Assembly: GCA_913057825.1 (NCBI GenBank)
Contig: CAJXOW010000025.1
Coordinates: forward strand, 1-46,056
Direction: 5' to 3'
DNA length: 46,056 nucleotides
Origin: an uncultured Balneolaceae bacterium
GTDB taxonomy: Bacteria > Bacteroidota > Rhodothermia > Balneolales > Balneolaceae
In this document: positions 36,818 through 45,980 of the stretch, piece by piece
How positions within the stretch are numbered: the first letter of the stretch is position 1
Layout: each line of letters begins with the position of its first letter
Made by a program: the position numbers and the translations under genes
The notes under the pieces: generated by a model
Seen by the model: the letters and a program-made list of their open reading frames with translations, nothing else
What the model was told of the DNA's origin: nothing
The model's database searches: none

Positions 36818-36872
36818 CTTGTTAACCGGCAACTGCCAGACTTCCCGCCTCGAGCTTCGAGTCTCAAGCTAA
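36818..36872. repeat. Family C repeat, right-end fragment
   Basis: CCTTGTTAACCGGCAACTGCC followed by CCTCGAGCTTCGAGTCTCAA corresponds to the right end of the copy at 40831-41048. A short stem AATCTGAAA/TTTCAGATT (36871-36896) follows and reaches the stop codon of the zinc-ribbon gene. Confidence 0.5.
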
Positions 36873-36894
36873 TCTGAAAAGATACCCTTTCAGA

Positions 36895-37056
36895 TTACAT
36901 CAACACCAGATACAATATAGCCAACAACAGCATCAGAAGAGCGGCCCACTTGACACTGGTCCGCTGCCGGGGTAAATCATATCCACATATAGGACAAACA
37001 TCAGAATCAGCATCGATCTCCATGGCACAGGATGGACATTCACGTTTATCTGCCAT
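36895..37056 (-). CDS. 53-residue zinc-ribbon membrane protein
   Basis: I translated this frame by hand; it is too short for a usual length cut-off. From ATG 37056 it reads MADKRECPSCAMEIDADSD, then VCPICGYDLPRQRTSVK, then one hydrophobic helix (WAALLMLLLAILYLVLM). The four cysteines (7, 10, 21, 24) in CPSC and CPICGY form a clean zinc ribbon followed by a single transmembrane segment. The ribbon should face the cytosol. Similar small proteins occur in this group of bacteria as far as I recall. Function is unknown. It lies between the oxidoreductase gene and repeat A4. Confidence 0.82.
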   Translation of the reverse strand: MADKRECPSCAMEIDADSDVCPICGYDLPRQRTSVKWAALLMLLLAILYLVLM

Positions 37057-37099
37057 AGCATAAAACCGGCTTAATGAAAAGTTTATCTATTCAAATACC

Positions 37100-37263
37100 A
37101 GAGGACGTTGAAAACCCGGGCGGCGGTTCCTTGCTCGTATACTTTTCTTCGGTTAAATACATTGAACAGTTAATCGCCCCATTATACGATAATCGTAGTT
37201 ACTGCCTGCCACCCAGAAAATTATTATGCTTCGGAACCGCCGCCCGGGTTTTCAACATCCTCT
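37100..37263 (+). repeat. Palindromic repeat family A, copy A4
   Basis: The 31-nt arms 37100-37130 and 37233-37263 pair with one mismatch. The copy-specific outer part is AGAGGACGTTGAAAA against its own partner. The interior (102 nt) is closest to A3. Its right end runs directly into B3. Confidence 0.9.
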
Positions 37264-37317
37264 AGGAGTCTGTCGGATTTTCACAATTCTACTGCAAAAA
37301 AAGCCGGCAGACTCCTA
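37263..37317 (+). mobile_element. Family B internal-deletion derivative B3
   Basis: 55 bp. It keeps the left end of B2 (TAGGAGTCTGTCGGA-TTTCACAATTCTACTGC up to AAAAAAAGCCGG) and then jumps to the terminal CAGACTCCTA. It abuts A4 with a 1-base overlap. Confidence 0.85.
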
Positions 37318-37352
37318 GTAATATAAGATACATAATGGCAATCTGCATAACC

Positions 37353-37392
37353 ATCCGGCAGCAGACTTCCAGCTTCGAACCTCGAGCCTCCA
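37353..37392. repeat. Family C repeat, fragment
   Basis: GCAGACTTCCAGCTTCGAAC followed by CTCGAGCCTCC resembles the right end of the family C copies. The 15-bp inverted pair GAGGTGAAAGGGGAA (37396-37410) and its complement (37476-37490) follow, ending on the stop of the next gene. Confidence 0.5.
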
Positions 37393-37489
37393 ACTGAGGT
37401 GAAAGGGGAATATCTAAGCAAAAACCAAAACAAAAGTTACATGATCCAAATTCGTGCTATAAAAACGTCCCCCCTTTCCCCTTTCACCT

Positions 37490-38341
37490 CTAATAACTTC
37501 CCGGCCATCTCAGTTTTTGCAGATCTACCGTCATCGAAAGCCCCATGATAAATTGCAGATCATTTGCAAGATCTTTGCTAACCGGCAGGGTGACCTGCAA
37601 GCGGGGGTCCACCAAGGCCGTTTTATAGCCGGCCCCGACTTGAATCAGCATACCTCGTCGATCCCCGAAACTCCCACTGCTTCCGGTTAACAAAGTTCCC
37701 CCCTGCAGGGATAAATCATAATGAATTTGGCGTTCCCGGTACTCCAGCCCCACCATATAGTCAAGATAGAAATCGGTATAGCTGAATTGTTCACTTGCAA
37801 TGGTTTTTAATTCACCCTGAACCACGGCATATAAATTTTGGCGCCACGATTTACGATATCTTGTCCCCGCTTCCAAAGTCCAGGTTTCATGATAATAGCG
37901 AGACCGGTCCGGATAATAAATGCGAGACCCTACCCAGCCCGCCTCCCCGGTTGTATCCTTAACCACTGGAAAAGTTACATCAAAGTTAAAAGCCAGAGAT
38001 CGATCCCGCAGCGTTGCGATGCCCACTTGCGGATTGCCAAACAAAGTCGCCTGATTGTCAGGTCGCTGGTAGTGAATAACTGATAATTCCCCCCGCATGT
38101 AGAGGGTTTCATTCAACGGCCAATCCCCCTGCAGATATCCCACTGAGGTGATCGGGTCATATTCCAGCTCTCTATCGAATGTCGGATTCTTCCAGCCAAT
38201 GGTAACCTGTTTGTCAGACCAGTCATATATGGGTTGAGCTTGGGCTGACTTCAGGTTTACCCCCAACATGACGACCCACGTGAACACAAGGCCGAAAATA
38301 ATTTTATCGGGGGATAAAAGCCGTGATACATTTTTTCTCAC
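37490..38341 (-). CDS. Hypothetical outer-membrane beta-barrel-like protein
   Basis: 283 residues from GTG 38341. The signal peptide is long (about 36 residues, ending SAQAQ). The mature part alternates polar and aromatic residues in short strands, for example LYMRGELSVIHYQRP, LAFNFDVTFPVV, TWTLEAGTRYRKSW, YLDYMVGLEYRERQIHYDLSL. Glycine turns separate the strands. The pattern fits a 12- to 14-stranded outer-membrane barrel of the MetA/transporter-like or porin kind. I cannot name a family. The C-terminus ends GSY rather than in a clear barrel-assembly Phe. It is monocistronic and lies 217 bp from nadE on the same strand. Confidence 0.7.
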   Translation of the reverse strand: MRKNVSRLLSPDKIIFGLVFTWVVMLGVNLKSAQAQPIYDWSDKQVTIGWKNPTFDRELEYDPITSVGYLQGDWPLNETLYMRGELSVIHYQRPDNQATLFGNPQVGIATLRDRSLAFNFDVTFPVVKDTTGEAGWVGSRIYYPDRSRYYHETWTLEAGTRYRKSWRQNLYAVVQGELKTIASEQFSYTDFYLDYMVGLEYRERQIHYDLSLQGGTLLTGSSGSFGDRRGMLIQVGAGYKTALVDPRLQVTLPVSKDLANDLQFIMGLSMTVDLQKLRWPGSY

Positions 38342-38558
38342 TGCAGAAGAAAATTCAAATGGTTAAAAAGAGAAAGGTTAATGAGCGTCCTCCCGCCTTC
38401 CCTCCCGACAGCGTTAGGGCTTGTCCCGACCACTTTCGGGGATAAGCATCCGAAGGGGGGACTTTTTTCACCTTGGCTGCCCTAATACTAAGGGGAGAGA
38501 ACCTGTCGGACACAATCATCGTTAAATTCGGTATACGCTTCTTTAAAATAAATGACAA

Positions 38559-40631
38559 TCATGAATCGGGAACCTTCTCTTCCAGCTCTTTCAGCCAGGT
38601 TTCGGCATTGGCGTCGCTGGGAGCCCTCCAATCGCCGCGGGGCGACAACGATCCGCCGCTTCCCACTTTGGGGCCGTTGGGAATGGCTGTGCGTTTAAAC
38701 TGGCTAAATTGGATAAACCGGTAAAGAAACACTTTCAGCCATTTTTTGATCGTCGGCAAATCATACTCGCTTCGGTCGTCATCCGACATCGTATCGGGCC
38801 AGCTGCCGCGATTAACATCGCTCCAGGCATTGTGTGCCAGGTAGGCGACCTTGCTGGGTCGGTAGCCAAATCGCGAAATGTAATAAAGATGAAAATCCTG
38901 GAGCTCATAGGGACCGATTTGTGCTTCCGTACTCTGGGCAGGCGATTTGTCATTTTCACCGTCATTATTATTCCCCGGCACCAATTCGGGCGATATTTCC
39001 GTGTCGAGAATGGATTCCAGGATCTCACAGGTATGCTCTCCGAACTGACCGGTTTTAATCGACCAGCCGATCAGGTATTGGATCAGCGTCTTGGGAACCG
39101 AAACATTGACCGCGTAATGCGACATTTGATCGCCCACCCCGTAGGTGGTCCATCCCAATGCCAACTCACTCAGATCGCCCGTACCCACGACCATCGCCCC
39201 GTGATGATTGGCGAGGCGGAACAAGTGCGAAGTACGCTCCCCGGCCTGCACATTTTCAAAGGTGACATCGTATTGTTCCTCTCCCTCCATGTACGGATGA
39301 TCGATATCCTCCATCATTTGTTCAGACGAGGGACGAATATCGATTTCTGCGGCATTTACGCCCATCGCATCCATTAATTTCCGGGCGTTTTCCAGGGTAC
39401 GGTCGCTCGTAGCAAAGCCCGGCATGGTATACGCCAGAATATTGGATCTCGGCAGATCCATTCGATCCATGGTTTTGGCTGCAACGATCAATGCCTGGGT
39501 GGAGTCGAGTCCGCCGGAGATCCCGATAACCAGCTTATCAATTCCGGTTGCCTCCATCCTTTTTTGCAGGCCGTTAACCTGGATATTATAAACTTCGTAG
39601 CAGCGCTGGTCACGTTCCGCGCTCTCGACGGGAACATACGGGAAGCGCTCGAGATCCCTTTTAAGCTCTAAGTCCCCCTCCGGAAGCTCATATTCGAAAT
39701 CGATAAACCTGAAATCTTCCGTCTGCTCCCGATGTATCTCCGAACAATCGTTGAAGGTAGTGTAACGCATGCGATCCTGCACCAACCGATCCATATCCAG
39801 GTCGGTGATCGTCAGTTGCTCTTCCTGTGAAAATCGCTCGGTTTCGGCCAAGACCTCGCCATTTTCACAAATCAGGCCCTGTCCGTCCCATGCCAAATCG
39901 TTGGTGGATTCTCCGAGACCGGCAGCCGTAAACAAGTACCCTGAAATGGTACGGGCCGACTGCATGGAGACCAGGTTTCTACGATAATCCGCTTTTCCGA
40001 CCGTAATATTACTGGCCGATGGATTGGCAATCACAGTAGCTCCGGCCATGGAGGCATAGGTACTGGGCGGAATAGGCGGCCATAGATCCTCACATATCTC
40101 GATGTGCAGCGCAAAGCCGTTGAGATTGCGTGCCCGAAAAATCAAATCGGATCCTATCGGAACTTGCTCATCCAGAAAGTGCGTTTGCTGCTGACGCAAT
40201 TCTCGACCTGACCGATATTGCCGCTTTTCATAGAATTCACGATAATTCGGCAAATAGGTTTTCAGCGGTAAACCAAGTACTTGTCCCCGGTAAATCACCG
40301 CAGCACAATTAAACAACTTGTTTTCCCGTCGCAGCGGGACTCCCACTACCAACATCGTATTCAAATTGCGAGACGCTTGCACAATCCGTTCCAATTGCCG
40401 CTCAGCTTCACTCAACAACGTATCCTGGTGAAATAAATCGTCGCATGTATAGCCGGTTATGCAAAGCTCGGGAAAAAGGGTCACCGTAACGTTTTGCTCC
40501 GACGCTTCCCTGGCAAGTTTCAAGATACGATCGGCATTATGCTCCGGCGCCCCTACCTCGATATGAGGCACCGCAACCGCCGTACGCACAAAGTTGTGGG
40601 TATATGGATTATGAAAAGCTCGCTTGCTCAT
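38559..40631 (-). CDS. nadE: Glutamine-dependent NAD+ synthetase
   Basis: 690 residues, the size of the glutamine-hydrolysing two-domain form. It makes NAD from deamido-NAD, ATP and glutamine in the cytosol. The N-terminal nitrilase-like glutaminase has the triad Glu55 (FPELCITGY), Lys124 (PLKTYLPNY) and Cys180 (HIEICEDLW). The synthetase domain has the P-loop SGGLDST (372-378). It also has the later [19 protein letters not shown] stretch. All catalytic residues are present. It stands alone, with an upstream region of about 450 bp carrying repeats. Identity is firm. Confidence 0.96.
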   Translation of the reverse strand: MSKRAFHNPYTHNFVRTAVAVPHIEVGAPEHNADRILKLAREASEQNVTVTLFPELCITGYTCDDLFHQDTLLSEAERQLERIVQASRNLNTMLVVGVPLRRENKLFNCAAVIYRGQVLGLPLKTYLPNYREFYEKRQYRSGRELRQQQTHFLDEQVPIGSDLIFRARNLNGFALHIEICEDLWPPIPPSTYASMAGATVIANPSASNITVGKADYRRNLVSMQSARTISGYLFTAAGLGESTNDLAWDGQGLICENGEVLAETERFSQEEQLTITDLDMDRLVQDRMRYTTFNDCSEIHREQTEDFRFIDFEYELPEGDLELKRDLERFPYVPVESAERDQRCYEVYNIQVNGLQKRMEATGIDKLVIGISGGLDSTQALIVAAKTMDRMDLPRSNILAYTMPGFATSDRTLENARKLMDAMGVNAAEIDIRPSSEQMMEDIDHPYMEGEEQYDVTFENVQAGERTSHLFRLANHHGAMVVGTGDLSELALGWTTYGVGDQMSHYAVNVSVPKTLIQYLIGWSIKTGQFGEHTCEILESILDTEISPELVPGNNNDGENDKSPAQSTEAQIGPYELQDFHLYYISRFGYRPSKVAYLAHNAWSDVNRGSWPDTMSDDDRSEYDLPTIKKWLKVFLYRFIQFSQFKRTAIPNGPKVGSGGSLSPRGDWRAPSDANAETWLKELEEKVPDS

Positions 40632-40803
40632 ATTTGAATCCTGAACAAAATGGCTGGTTTACGTATGAATCAACTCAACCTTTACACCTTTTTGCCAACG
40701 TATAATCATTTAAGCGGACACCGGTTCTCGCTTTTGCAGGCTAATACATTAAGAGCCAACCGATAAAGGAAAATAAGAGAAACTTTATAAACGACAAATA
40801 ATC

Positions 40804-40830
40804 AAAACGCTCGTCTGGGACGAGCGTTTT
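40804..40830. other. Strong 12-bp hairpin
   Basis: AAAACGCTCGTC-TGG-GACGAGCGTTTT (40804-40830) is perfect. It abuts the left end of the family C element and lies 172 bp upstream of nadE. It looks like a terminator stem with A/T runs on both sides. Confidence 0.6.
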
Positions 40831-41048
40831 GAGCTCGAAGCTGGAGGCTCAAGGCTGGAATTTATTCGAGCGGGTTTTCATGCCCTGTATATAATGGGAT
40901 TAGTAAAATTAGCTTTGTATGGAAACTTTACTTCATGTCTATGAAAAGAATTAATTGACAAACATACCCGTTAAAAACTCAAAGCAAGCTGCCTGCCTTA
41001 ATTTCCGCCGGTTACCGGGCTTCGAGCCTCGAGCTTCCAGCTTCGAGC
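40831..41048. repeat. Family C repeat, full copy
   Basis: 218 bp. The left end GAGCTCGAAGCTGGAGGCTC and right end CGAGCTTCCAGCTTCGAGC are near complements. The interior contains TTATTCGAGCGGGTTTTCAT and TTTCCGCCGGTTACCGGG, shared with the copy at 35269. The element sits between a hairpin and the terminator of the copper receptor gene. Confidence 0.78.
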
Positions 41049-41088
41049 AATTAAAAAGGGCCCTTCGCCGAAGGGCCCTTTTTTAATT
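41049..41088. terminator. Bidirectional rho-independent terminator
   Basis: AAGGGCCCTTCG and CGAAGGGCCCTT (41056-41080) form a 12-bp stem, with A-rich sequence before and TTTTTTAATT after it. For the minus-strand receptor gene the T tract is the complement of ATTAAAAA (41050-41057). Confidence 0.85.
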
Positions 41089-43366
41089 ATATATCCCATT
41101 TTAGCTCCACAAAGAAACTGCGGCCGGGATCGTTAAGAGGAAGTGGCGACCCCTGGATGCTCCTGTTCAGGTGTTCGCGGTAGGTTACGTCAAACACGTT
41201 ATTAATGCCCCCGGAAAAAGTCATTCCTTCCAGGAACCGGTAGGATGCACGCAGGTGTGTCAGGAAGAAACCGTCGGTTTTGGTTTCCCCGAACGTTTCG
41301 GATACCCGGTCCTGTTCGGCAACAGCCCGAAAGTGAATCGACGGAACGAATTTACCGTCTGCAAATCTGTAATCGAGCTTCAGGTTGCCTTCCAGCGGCG
41401 GTATCTGCGGCAGATCCTCGTGGGTACCGATGTTGCGTCCGATCGTCCACGAAGAGGTCAACTCATACCCGAAATCCATGCGGCCTGCCGAATTAATGGA
41501 GGCCTCAAATCCGTAGAGGGCAGCTTCGTCTACATTGACAAACTGTTTGACGCCCGGAGTACCGGTTTTCCGGGGCTCCAGGTCGGCTCGCTGCCTGGCG
41601 GTAATGTAATCCTGTATCCGGCTGTAAAAAACAGTCGACTTAACATTAAACCAATCCGAACGATATCCCACAATAAAATCAACCTGGTTATTGGTTTCAC
41701 TTTCGAGGGACGGATTGCCGATATACTCATACGGATCCATTCCTATAGGCAGATAGTTGATAAACAGCTCGTCCATTCCCGGGTAGCGACTTGCGCGTCC
41801 CAGCCACAGCCCGAGCGTCCACCGTGAACTTACATCACGCTGAATGCCTGCACTGGCGCTCCAATTCAGTTGATCCTGACTGAGGTCATCGAACATGGTA
41901 TCGAACCCGCTCGAGGCATCGGTGGCGTTCGAATAATAGTAATCCAGACGCACCGAGGTCACCAAATTCCAGTTCTGAACGTGCGGCCGCATTTCTGCAA
42001 ATCCACCCCATCGATTGACGAGTCCCCCTTGCCAGACGTTGTCTGTCATCGTCATACCTTGTTTGGGCCCCGTCTGCATGGTTCGATCTCGAAATCCTTC
42101 CATCGATTTTAAGGTGGCATCAGATCCGACGGTCCACTCTCCATAAGCGACCGGGAAATCCAGGCTGATATCGTATCCTTTGGTGTCGGTCTGCACATCA
42201 GTTTCCGCTTTCATCATATTCGACATCTTGCGGTCGTGATTGTCCATCAAATGATCCACCCATGAGACAAACAGGGATGCGTCCAGCTGACTGTTATCCT
42301 TGACCAGAGACGTTCCGCTGTAATTTAATTGCAGATTGGAGGTATTATCCTCCCGCATATCCATCATCAGGGCCGGATACTCGGTATCCCGGGTAAAGCC
42401 CTGGCTAAACTGGGCGGACACGGTACTTTTTGCTGAGAGGGAAACGGAAGATTCAACGGTGTACTCCCAGTTGCCAAACTTTCCCTGAACTTGCTGTCCC
42501 TGACCATCTTCGTAATCGCTCGTGGCAGTGCGGGCCAGGTGGAGACGGGTGATCCAGTTTTCCCCGGCGCGTGTTAATCCGCCGGAGTACCGCTGACGAC
42601 CAATATTGCTCTCATATCCCACCGTGGCGTATCCCATATAAGCGGGCTCGGATTGAAAGTCCGTATCTTTGGTTTGAAAATTAATGACACCGCCGAACGA
42701 GGGGCCGTATTTGAGCGCATACGGTCCTTTCAGGACTTCCACCTGGCTTACATTTTCGATCTGGATATGTGCGGTCGGGGGATCCATCCGGTTGGGACAC
42801 GCTCCCTGCGACTGTAATACTCCGTCCAACTGTACCTGCAGTTGATTTTTCTGGAATCCGCGAACGACCGGATCCAGTCCGAAACCACCTCCCTTTCGGA
42901 TCCCGGATATATTCGGCACATCCCGCAGAAACTGTCCGGCATCATGGGAGGGATTTACCGCCGAGTAAACATTCTTTCGGGCACGGGGGATATCGTCCGT
43001 GCGACGAGCCAGTACGGTAACCGGCTTCATGCTCATTTCACTCGGTTTTAAATAAACCGAAATATTCTTGACTGACCCCGTCGATAACGTCATATAACGG
43101 ACCTCATATCCAAGAAAGGTGATCTTCAACTTTTGCTTTCCGGATACCTCGCCCGTCATCTGAAACGAACCATTTTGATCCGTAACCGTCACTTTACCTG
43201 TATTCAACCAGTACACGTGAGCCCCGGGCAGCGGATTTTCGGTTTGCCGCTCCAGAACTTTACCGGTTATCCGGGTTTGCTGGGCAAATACACCGCCGGT
43301 TAAAAATAAAAAGAGAATGAAAAATGAACCTAGCCGCAAAGTACTCTTCTTAAATAAATTAGTCAT
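41087..43366 (-). CDS. OprC/NosA-like copper TonB-dependent receptor
   Basis: 759 residues from ATG 43366. The longer frame starts at TTG 43405. Signal peptide TLRLGSFFILFLFLTGGVFA is followed by a carboxypeptidase-regulatory-like domain (ITGKVLERQTENPLPGA). The plug carries LDPVVRGFQKNQLQVQLDGV and QGACPNRMDPPTAHIQIENV. Cys190 and Met194 of CPNRM match the CxxxM copper-binding motif described for Pseudomonas OprC, and DHLMDNH supplies the HxM partner (His372, Met374). The barrel ends FFVELKWDI. It should take up copper, perhaps for oxidases. The Cys/His-rich exported protein upstream supports this. Specificity is inferred from motifs. Confidence 0.9.
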   Translation of the reverse strand: MTNLFKKSTLRLGSFFILFLFLTGGVFAQQTRITGKVLERQTENPLPGAHVYWLNTGKVTVTDQNGSFQMTGEVSGKQKLKITFLGYEVRYMTLSTGSVKNISVYLKPSEMSMKPVTVLARRTDDIPRARKNVYSAVNPSHDAGQFLRDVPNISGIRKGGGFGLDPVVRGFQKNQLQVQLDGVLQSQGACPNRMDPPTAHIQIENVSQVEVLKGPYALKYGPSFGGVINFQTKDTDFQSEPAYMGYATVGYESNIGRQRYSGGLTRAGENWITRLHLARTATSDYEDGQGQQVQGKFGNWEYTVESSVSLSAKSTVSAQFSQGFTRDTEYPALMMDMREDNTSNLQLNYSGTSLVKDNSQLDASLFVSWVDHLMDNHDRKMSNMMKAETDVQTDTKGYDISLDFPVAYGEWTVGSDATLKSMEGFRDRTMQTGPKQGMTMTDNVWQGGLVNRWGGFAEMRPHVQNWNLVTSVRLDYYYSNATDASSGFDTMFDDLSQDQLNWSASAGIQRDVSSRWTLGLWLGRASRYPGMDELFINYLPIGMDPYEYIGNPSLESETNNQVDFIVGYRSDWFNVKSTVFYSRIQDYITARQRADLEPRKTGTPGVKQFVNVDEAALYGFEASINSAGRMDFGYELTSSWTIGRNIGTHEDLPQIPPLEGNLKLDYRFADGKFVPSIHFRAVAEQDRVSETFGETKTDGFFLTHLRASYRFLEGMTFSGGINNVFDVTYREHLNRSIQGSPLPLNDPGRSFFVELKWDI

Positions 43367-43582
43367 GATTTTAGTTGTGCTTTTAATTCCATTGTATGAA
43401 CTCAAAGTCCTCAGACAGTTATAAGCCGGGCTTTGAGATTGATCACATTTTGTGATTAATCAAAGATATGATGGTCGATTTCCCGTTTACGGGTAAGAGG
43501 TCATACCAAGCTGAGAGATATAGAAACCGGCCATCGGTAAATGAATTATACACGGCAAGCGGGCAGCCTGCCGTTATCATGA

Positions 43583-43978
43583 CTAAGCACGGGGAGGGCG
43601 CAGGGGTGGATCTGAATAAACACGCAGTGGTTTTTCCGACAAAAGCGGCATCATGGCGGGTCGGAGCGGTGGATTAAATAATTGCAACCGACTCAACCAC
43701 GCCTTCTTAAGTTCGGGGGTGGAGAATTGCATTGCTTCCGGCGAGTCGTGATCGCATCCGCATATACGCGTTTTACTATCTTTTGATGCCCCATCATGAT
43801 GCTGAAGCGGGAGGGCGCAACTACAGTTACATGCGCCGTCACAGTTACAGTAAGCACCGACTTCATGTGATAAATGTTCATGCATCATATAGGTAGAAAC
43901 CGGCAAAGCATACTGCAGCAACCACCCAAAAGCCAGAAAAATAAGAATGAAAGAATATGTCCGCCGAAAGCGATTCAA
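43583..43978 (-). CDS. Exported Cys/His-rich small protein, probable metal-binding partner
   Basis: 131 residues; only TTG 43978 can start this frame before the leader. A signal peptide (YSFILIFLAFGWLLQYALPV) is followed by HEHLSHEVGAYCNCDGACNC, then SCALPLQHHDG and ICGCDHDSPEA. That is seven cysteines and many histidines in 50 residues. The tail (LQLFNPPLRPAMM...) is proline- and arginine-rich and unrelated to any fold I know. The gene precedes the copper receptor gene by about 215 bp on the same strand, so a periplasmic copper-handling role is likely. No recognised family. Confidence 0.75.
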   Translation of the reverse strand: MNRFRRTYSFILIFLAFGWLLQYALPVSTYMMHEHLSHEVGAYCNCDGACNCSCALPLQHHDGASKDSKTRICGCDHDSPEAMQFSTPELKKAWLSRLQLFNPPLRPAMMPLLSEKPLRVYSDPPLRPPRA

Positions 43979-44416
43979 TCCGTCTAAAATCCTATTTAAG
44001 AGTATTGTGTCTTAATAATAGGAGATATTCAGGTAATTGGCAACTAAATAAAATGAACCGCCGGAAGTTCGGAGCTGGAAGTTCAAAGCAGTTTACGCTT
44101 CTATTTTATATACGTATTTCACTTTATAAATCCCGGATACCATGAATTATCAGGCCGTCTTTGGTTATGATATATTAAAATATACAGATAATTTACCCGG
44201 CTTATTCGCTCTCACCCTTAAATTCTGAAAAGATGTAAGAAACTTGATCCAAACCGCATCTTATAGTATGAGTAAACGTTCTGTGAACAAAGTTAGGCGG
44301 GTGAACTCCAAAATACTTATAAATTATTGACCTCCCCGGTTTTGGGATGTGAAATAAAATAAGTATATTACCGTTTAGTTAAGTAGTTGTAATCTCTAAT
44401 CACATATTGCGAACTT
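43979..44416. other. Gene-free divergent region
   Basis: About 440 bp between the Cys/His-rich gene (minus) and the thioredoxin gene (plus). It contains one family C-like word (AGTTCGGAGCTGGAAGTTC at 44067-44085) and is otherwise AT-rich. Promoters for both flanking genes must lie here; I could not place them. Confidence 0.5.
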
Positions 44417-44791
44417 ATGGAATTTCTGGATAAAGAAACTTTTAAAGAAAAGGTTTTTGATTTTGAAACCAACGGCAATGAATGGTCGTTTGAAGGGGAG
44501 AAACCCTGCTTGATTGACTTCTACGCCGATTGGTGTCAACCATGCAAAACGCTGAATCCCATCCTGGAAGAGTTGGATCAGGAATTCAGCAGCGAAATCA
44601 ATATATATAAGATCGACACCGAGGAGCAACAGGAGCTGGCTTCGATGTTTGGTATACGCAGCATTCCCTCCCTGCTTTTCTGTCCGGTCGACGACGAACC
44701 GCAAATGGCCCAGGGTGCCCTTCCGAAGTCCTCCCTGAAACGTGCCATTAATGAAATCCTGCTGGGTAAAAAAGAAGAGGAAACAGCATAA
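44417..44791 (+). CDS. Thioredoxin-family protein
   Basis: 124 residues with no signal peptide, so cytosolic. The active site is WCQPC (residues 39-43) in DFYADWCQPCKTLNPILEEL; classical thioredoxin has WCGPC. The cis-Pro loop RSIPSLLFCP (Ile-Pro after the active-site fold) is present. About 25 residues precede the first core strand and carry an acidic FETNGNEWSFEG segment. The gene is alone and divergent from the Cys/His-rich gene. A role in general disulfide reduction is likely. The Gln in the motif will shift redox potential, but by how much cannot be told. Confidence 0.9.
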   Translation: MEFLDKETFKEKVFDFETNGNEWSFEGEKPCLIDFYADWCQPCKTLNPILEELDQEFSSEINIYKIDTEEQQELASMFGIRSIPSLLFCPVDDEPQMAQGALPKSSLKRAINEILLGKKEEETA

Positions 44792-44857
44792 AAAGAGTGT
44801 TTCAACGATCTTCTTATGAGATCGTACCTGCAGCACTGTCAGCGATCGGGACCGGAT

Positions 44858-44883
44858 CCGGACTCGAAGTTATTGGAGTCCGG
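44858..44883. other. Hairpin between convergent genes
   Basis: CCGGACTC (44858-44865) pairs with GAGTCCGG (44876-44883) between the thioredoxin and dapA stop codons. An outer GGACCGG/CCGGTC pairing extends it. No T tract follows on either side. Confidence 0.5.
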
Positions 44884-44962
44884 CTTCCCGGTCTGTATAT
44901 GGGGTTTTGACGCCGCAAGACTGCCAGTATATTTATAGTTGAATCGAGGTCGGATCGCGTTT

Positions 44963-45859
44963 TTACCCTTTATCTACGAGGCTATAGTCTTCCAGCAGTT
45001 CGAGCAAGCGTTCTTCGTTTTCTATGCTCAGCGGCTCGAGTGGCAGGCGAAGTTGATTCTTCATGCGTCCCATAATTGAAAGAGCCGCCTTGACCGGTAT
45101 GGGATTGGTTTCCCAGAAGCCGGCATTCATCAGGGGCAGCAACTCATAATGAAGTTTACGGGCACTGATCATCTCGTTGTTGAGCGCATAATCGACAAAC
45201 TCCTTCATACGGTCGGGAACTATATTGGAGGCCACTGAAACCGCCCCGACGCCCCCGGAAGCCATCATCTGCAACGTTATGGCGTCCTCGCCGGACAGAA
45301 CCGCGAAATCGTCGGGCGTTTGATTAATAATATCAGCTGCCTGTTCGAGGTCACCACTAGCCTCTTTCACGCCCACGATATTCGAATGGGCCGACAATTC
45401 GGCCACGGTTTGGGCCGATACATTCACCCCAGTCCGTCCCGGAACATTATAAATAATAATGGGGATACTCACCTCGTCGGCTATGTGCGCATAATGCTTG
45501 ATCAACCCTCGTTGTTCGGGTTTATTATAATATGGAGCTACCACCAATAACCCGTCTGCTCCCAGATCCTCCGACATCTGTGATTTATCAATGGCCTTCT
45601 GCGTATTATTGGTCCCGGATCCCGCGATAATTGAACAGTCATCGCCGGTCTTCTCGACCGCTGTCTCCAGCAGATATTGATATTCATCATCCGTCAACGA
45701 CGGACTCTCGCCCGTTGTTCCGGATATCACGATACCATCGACTCCCCCCTCTTCCTGGAAGGACAGGTGATTTACATACGCTTCTTCATCAATTTTTTTC
45801 TGATCGTCAAATGGAGTGACAATCGCCGTATAAAGCCCGCTGAATATTGGATTTGCCAT
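44963..45859 (-). CDS. dapA: 4-hydroxy-tetrahydrodipicolinate synthase
   Basis: 298 residues, standard length. It condenses pyruvate with aspartate semialdehyde in lysine/diaminopimelate synthesis. GTTGESPSLT (47-56) is the pyruvate-carboxylate loop. Tyr137 lies in IIIYNVPGRTG, and Lys165 in VGVKEASGD is the Schiff-base lysine. Some NAL-superfamily aldolases share the fold, but the GTTGE and NVPGRTG segments favour DapA. No other lysine gene is nearby. Repeat A5 begins about 120 bp beyond its start. Confidence 0.93.
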   Translation of the reverse strand: MANPIFSGLYTAIVTPFDDQKKIDEEAYVNHLSFQEEGGVDGIVISGTTGESPSLTDDEYQYLLETAVEKTGDDCSIIAGSGTNNTQKAIDKSQMSEDLGADGLLVVAPYYNKPEQRGLIKHYAHIADEVSIPIIIYNVPGRTGVNVSAQTVAELSAHSNIVGVKEASGDLEQAADIINQTPDDFAVLSGEDAITLQMMASGGVGAVSVASNIVPDRMKEFVDYALNNEMISARKLHYELLPLMNAGFWETNPIPVKAALSIMGRMKNQLRLPLEPLSIENEERLLELLEDYSLVDKG

Positions 45860-45980
45860 AATAATTTTTCACATCATTTTTGACTTCGCGCTTGAAGTCG
45901 TTGATTAATTTTTAAAACTACCTGGTAGTCTCAATAAACCAATGAATTTCCAACAAAATCAAGTATCCTTATTTTAAAAA

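Noticed and set aside
38380..38480. Terminator between the barrel gene and nadE
   Set aside because: TTCGGGG and CCGAAGG can pair and a T run follows, but the stem is short and interrupted, so I did not list it.
43406..43582. Riboswitch (cobalamin type) before the copper receptor gene
   Set aside because: No conserved core such as the B12 box could be recognised, and the receptor motifs point to copper.
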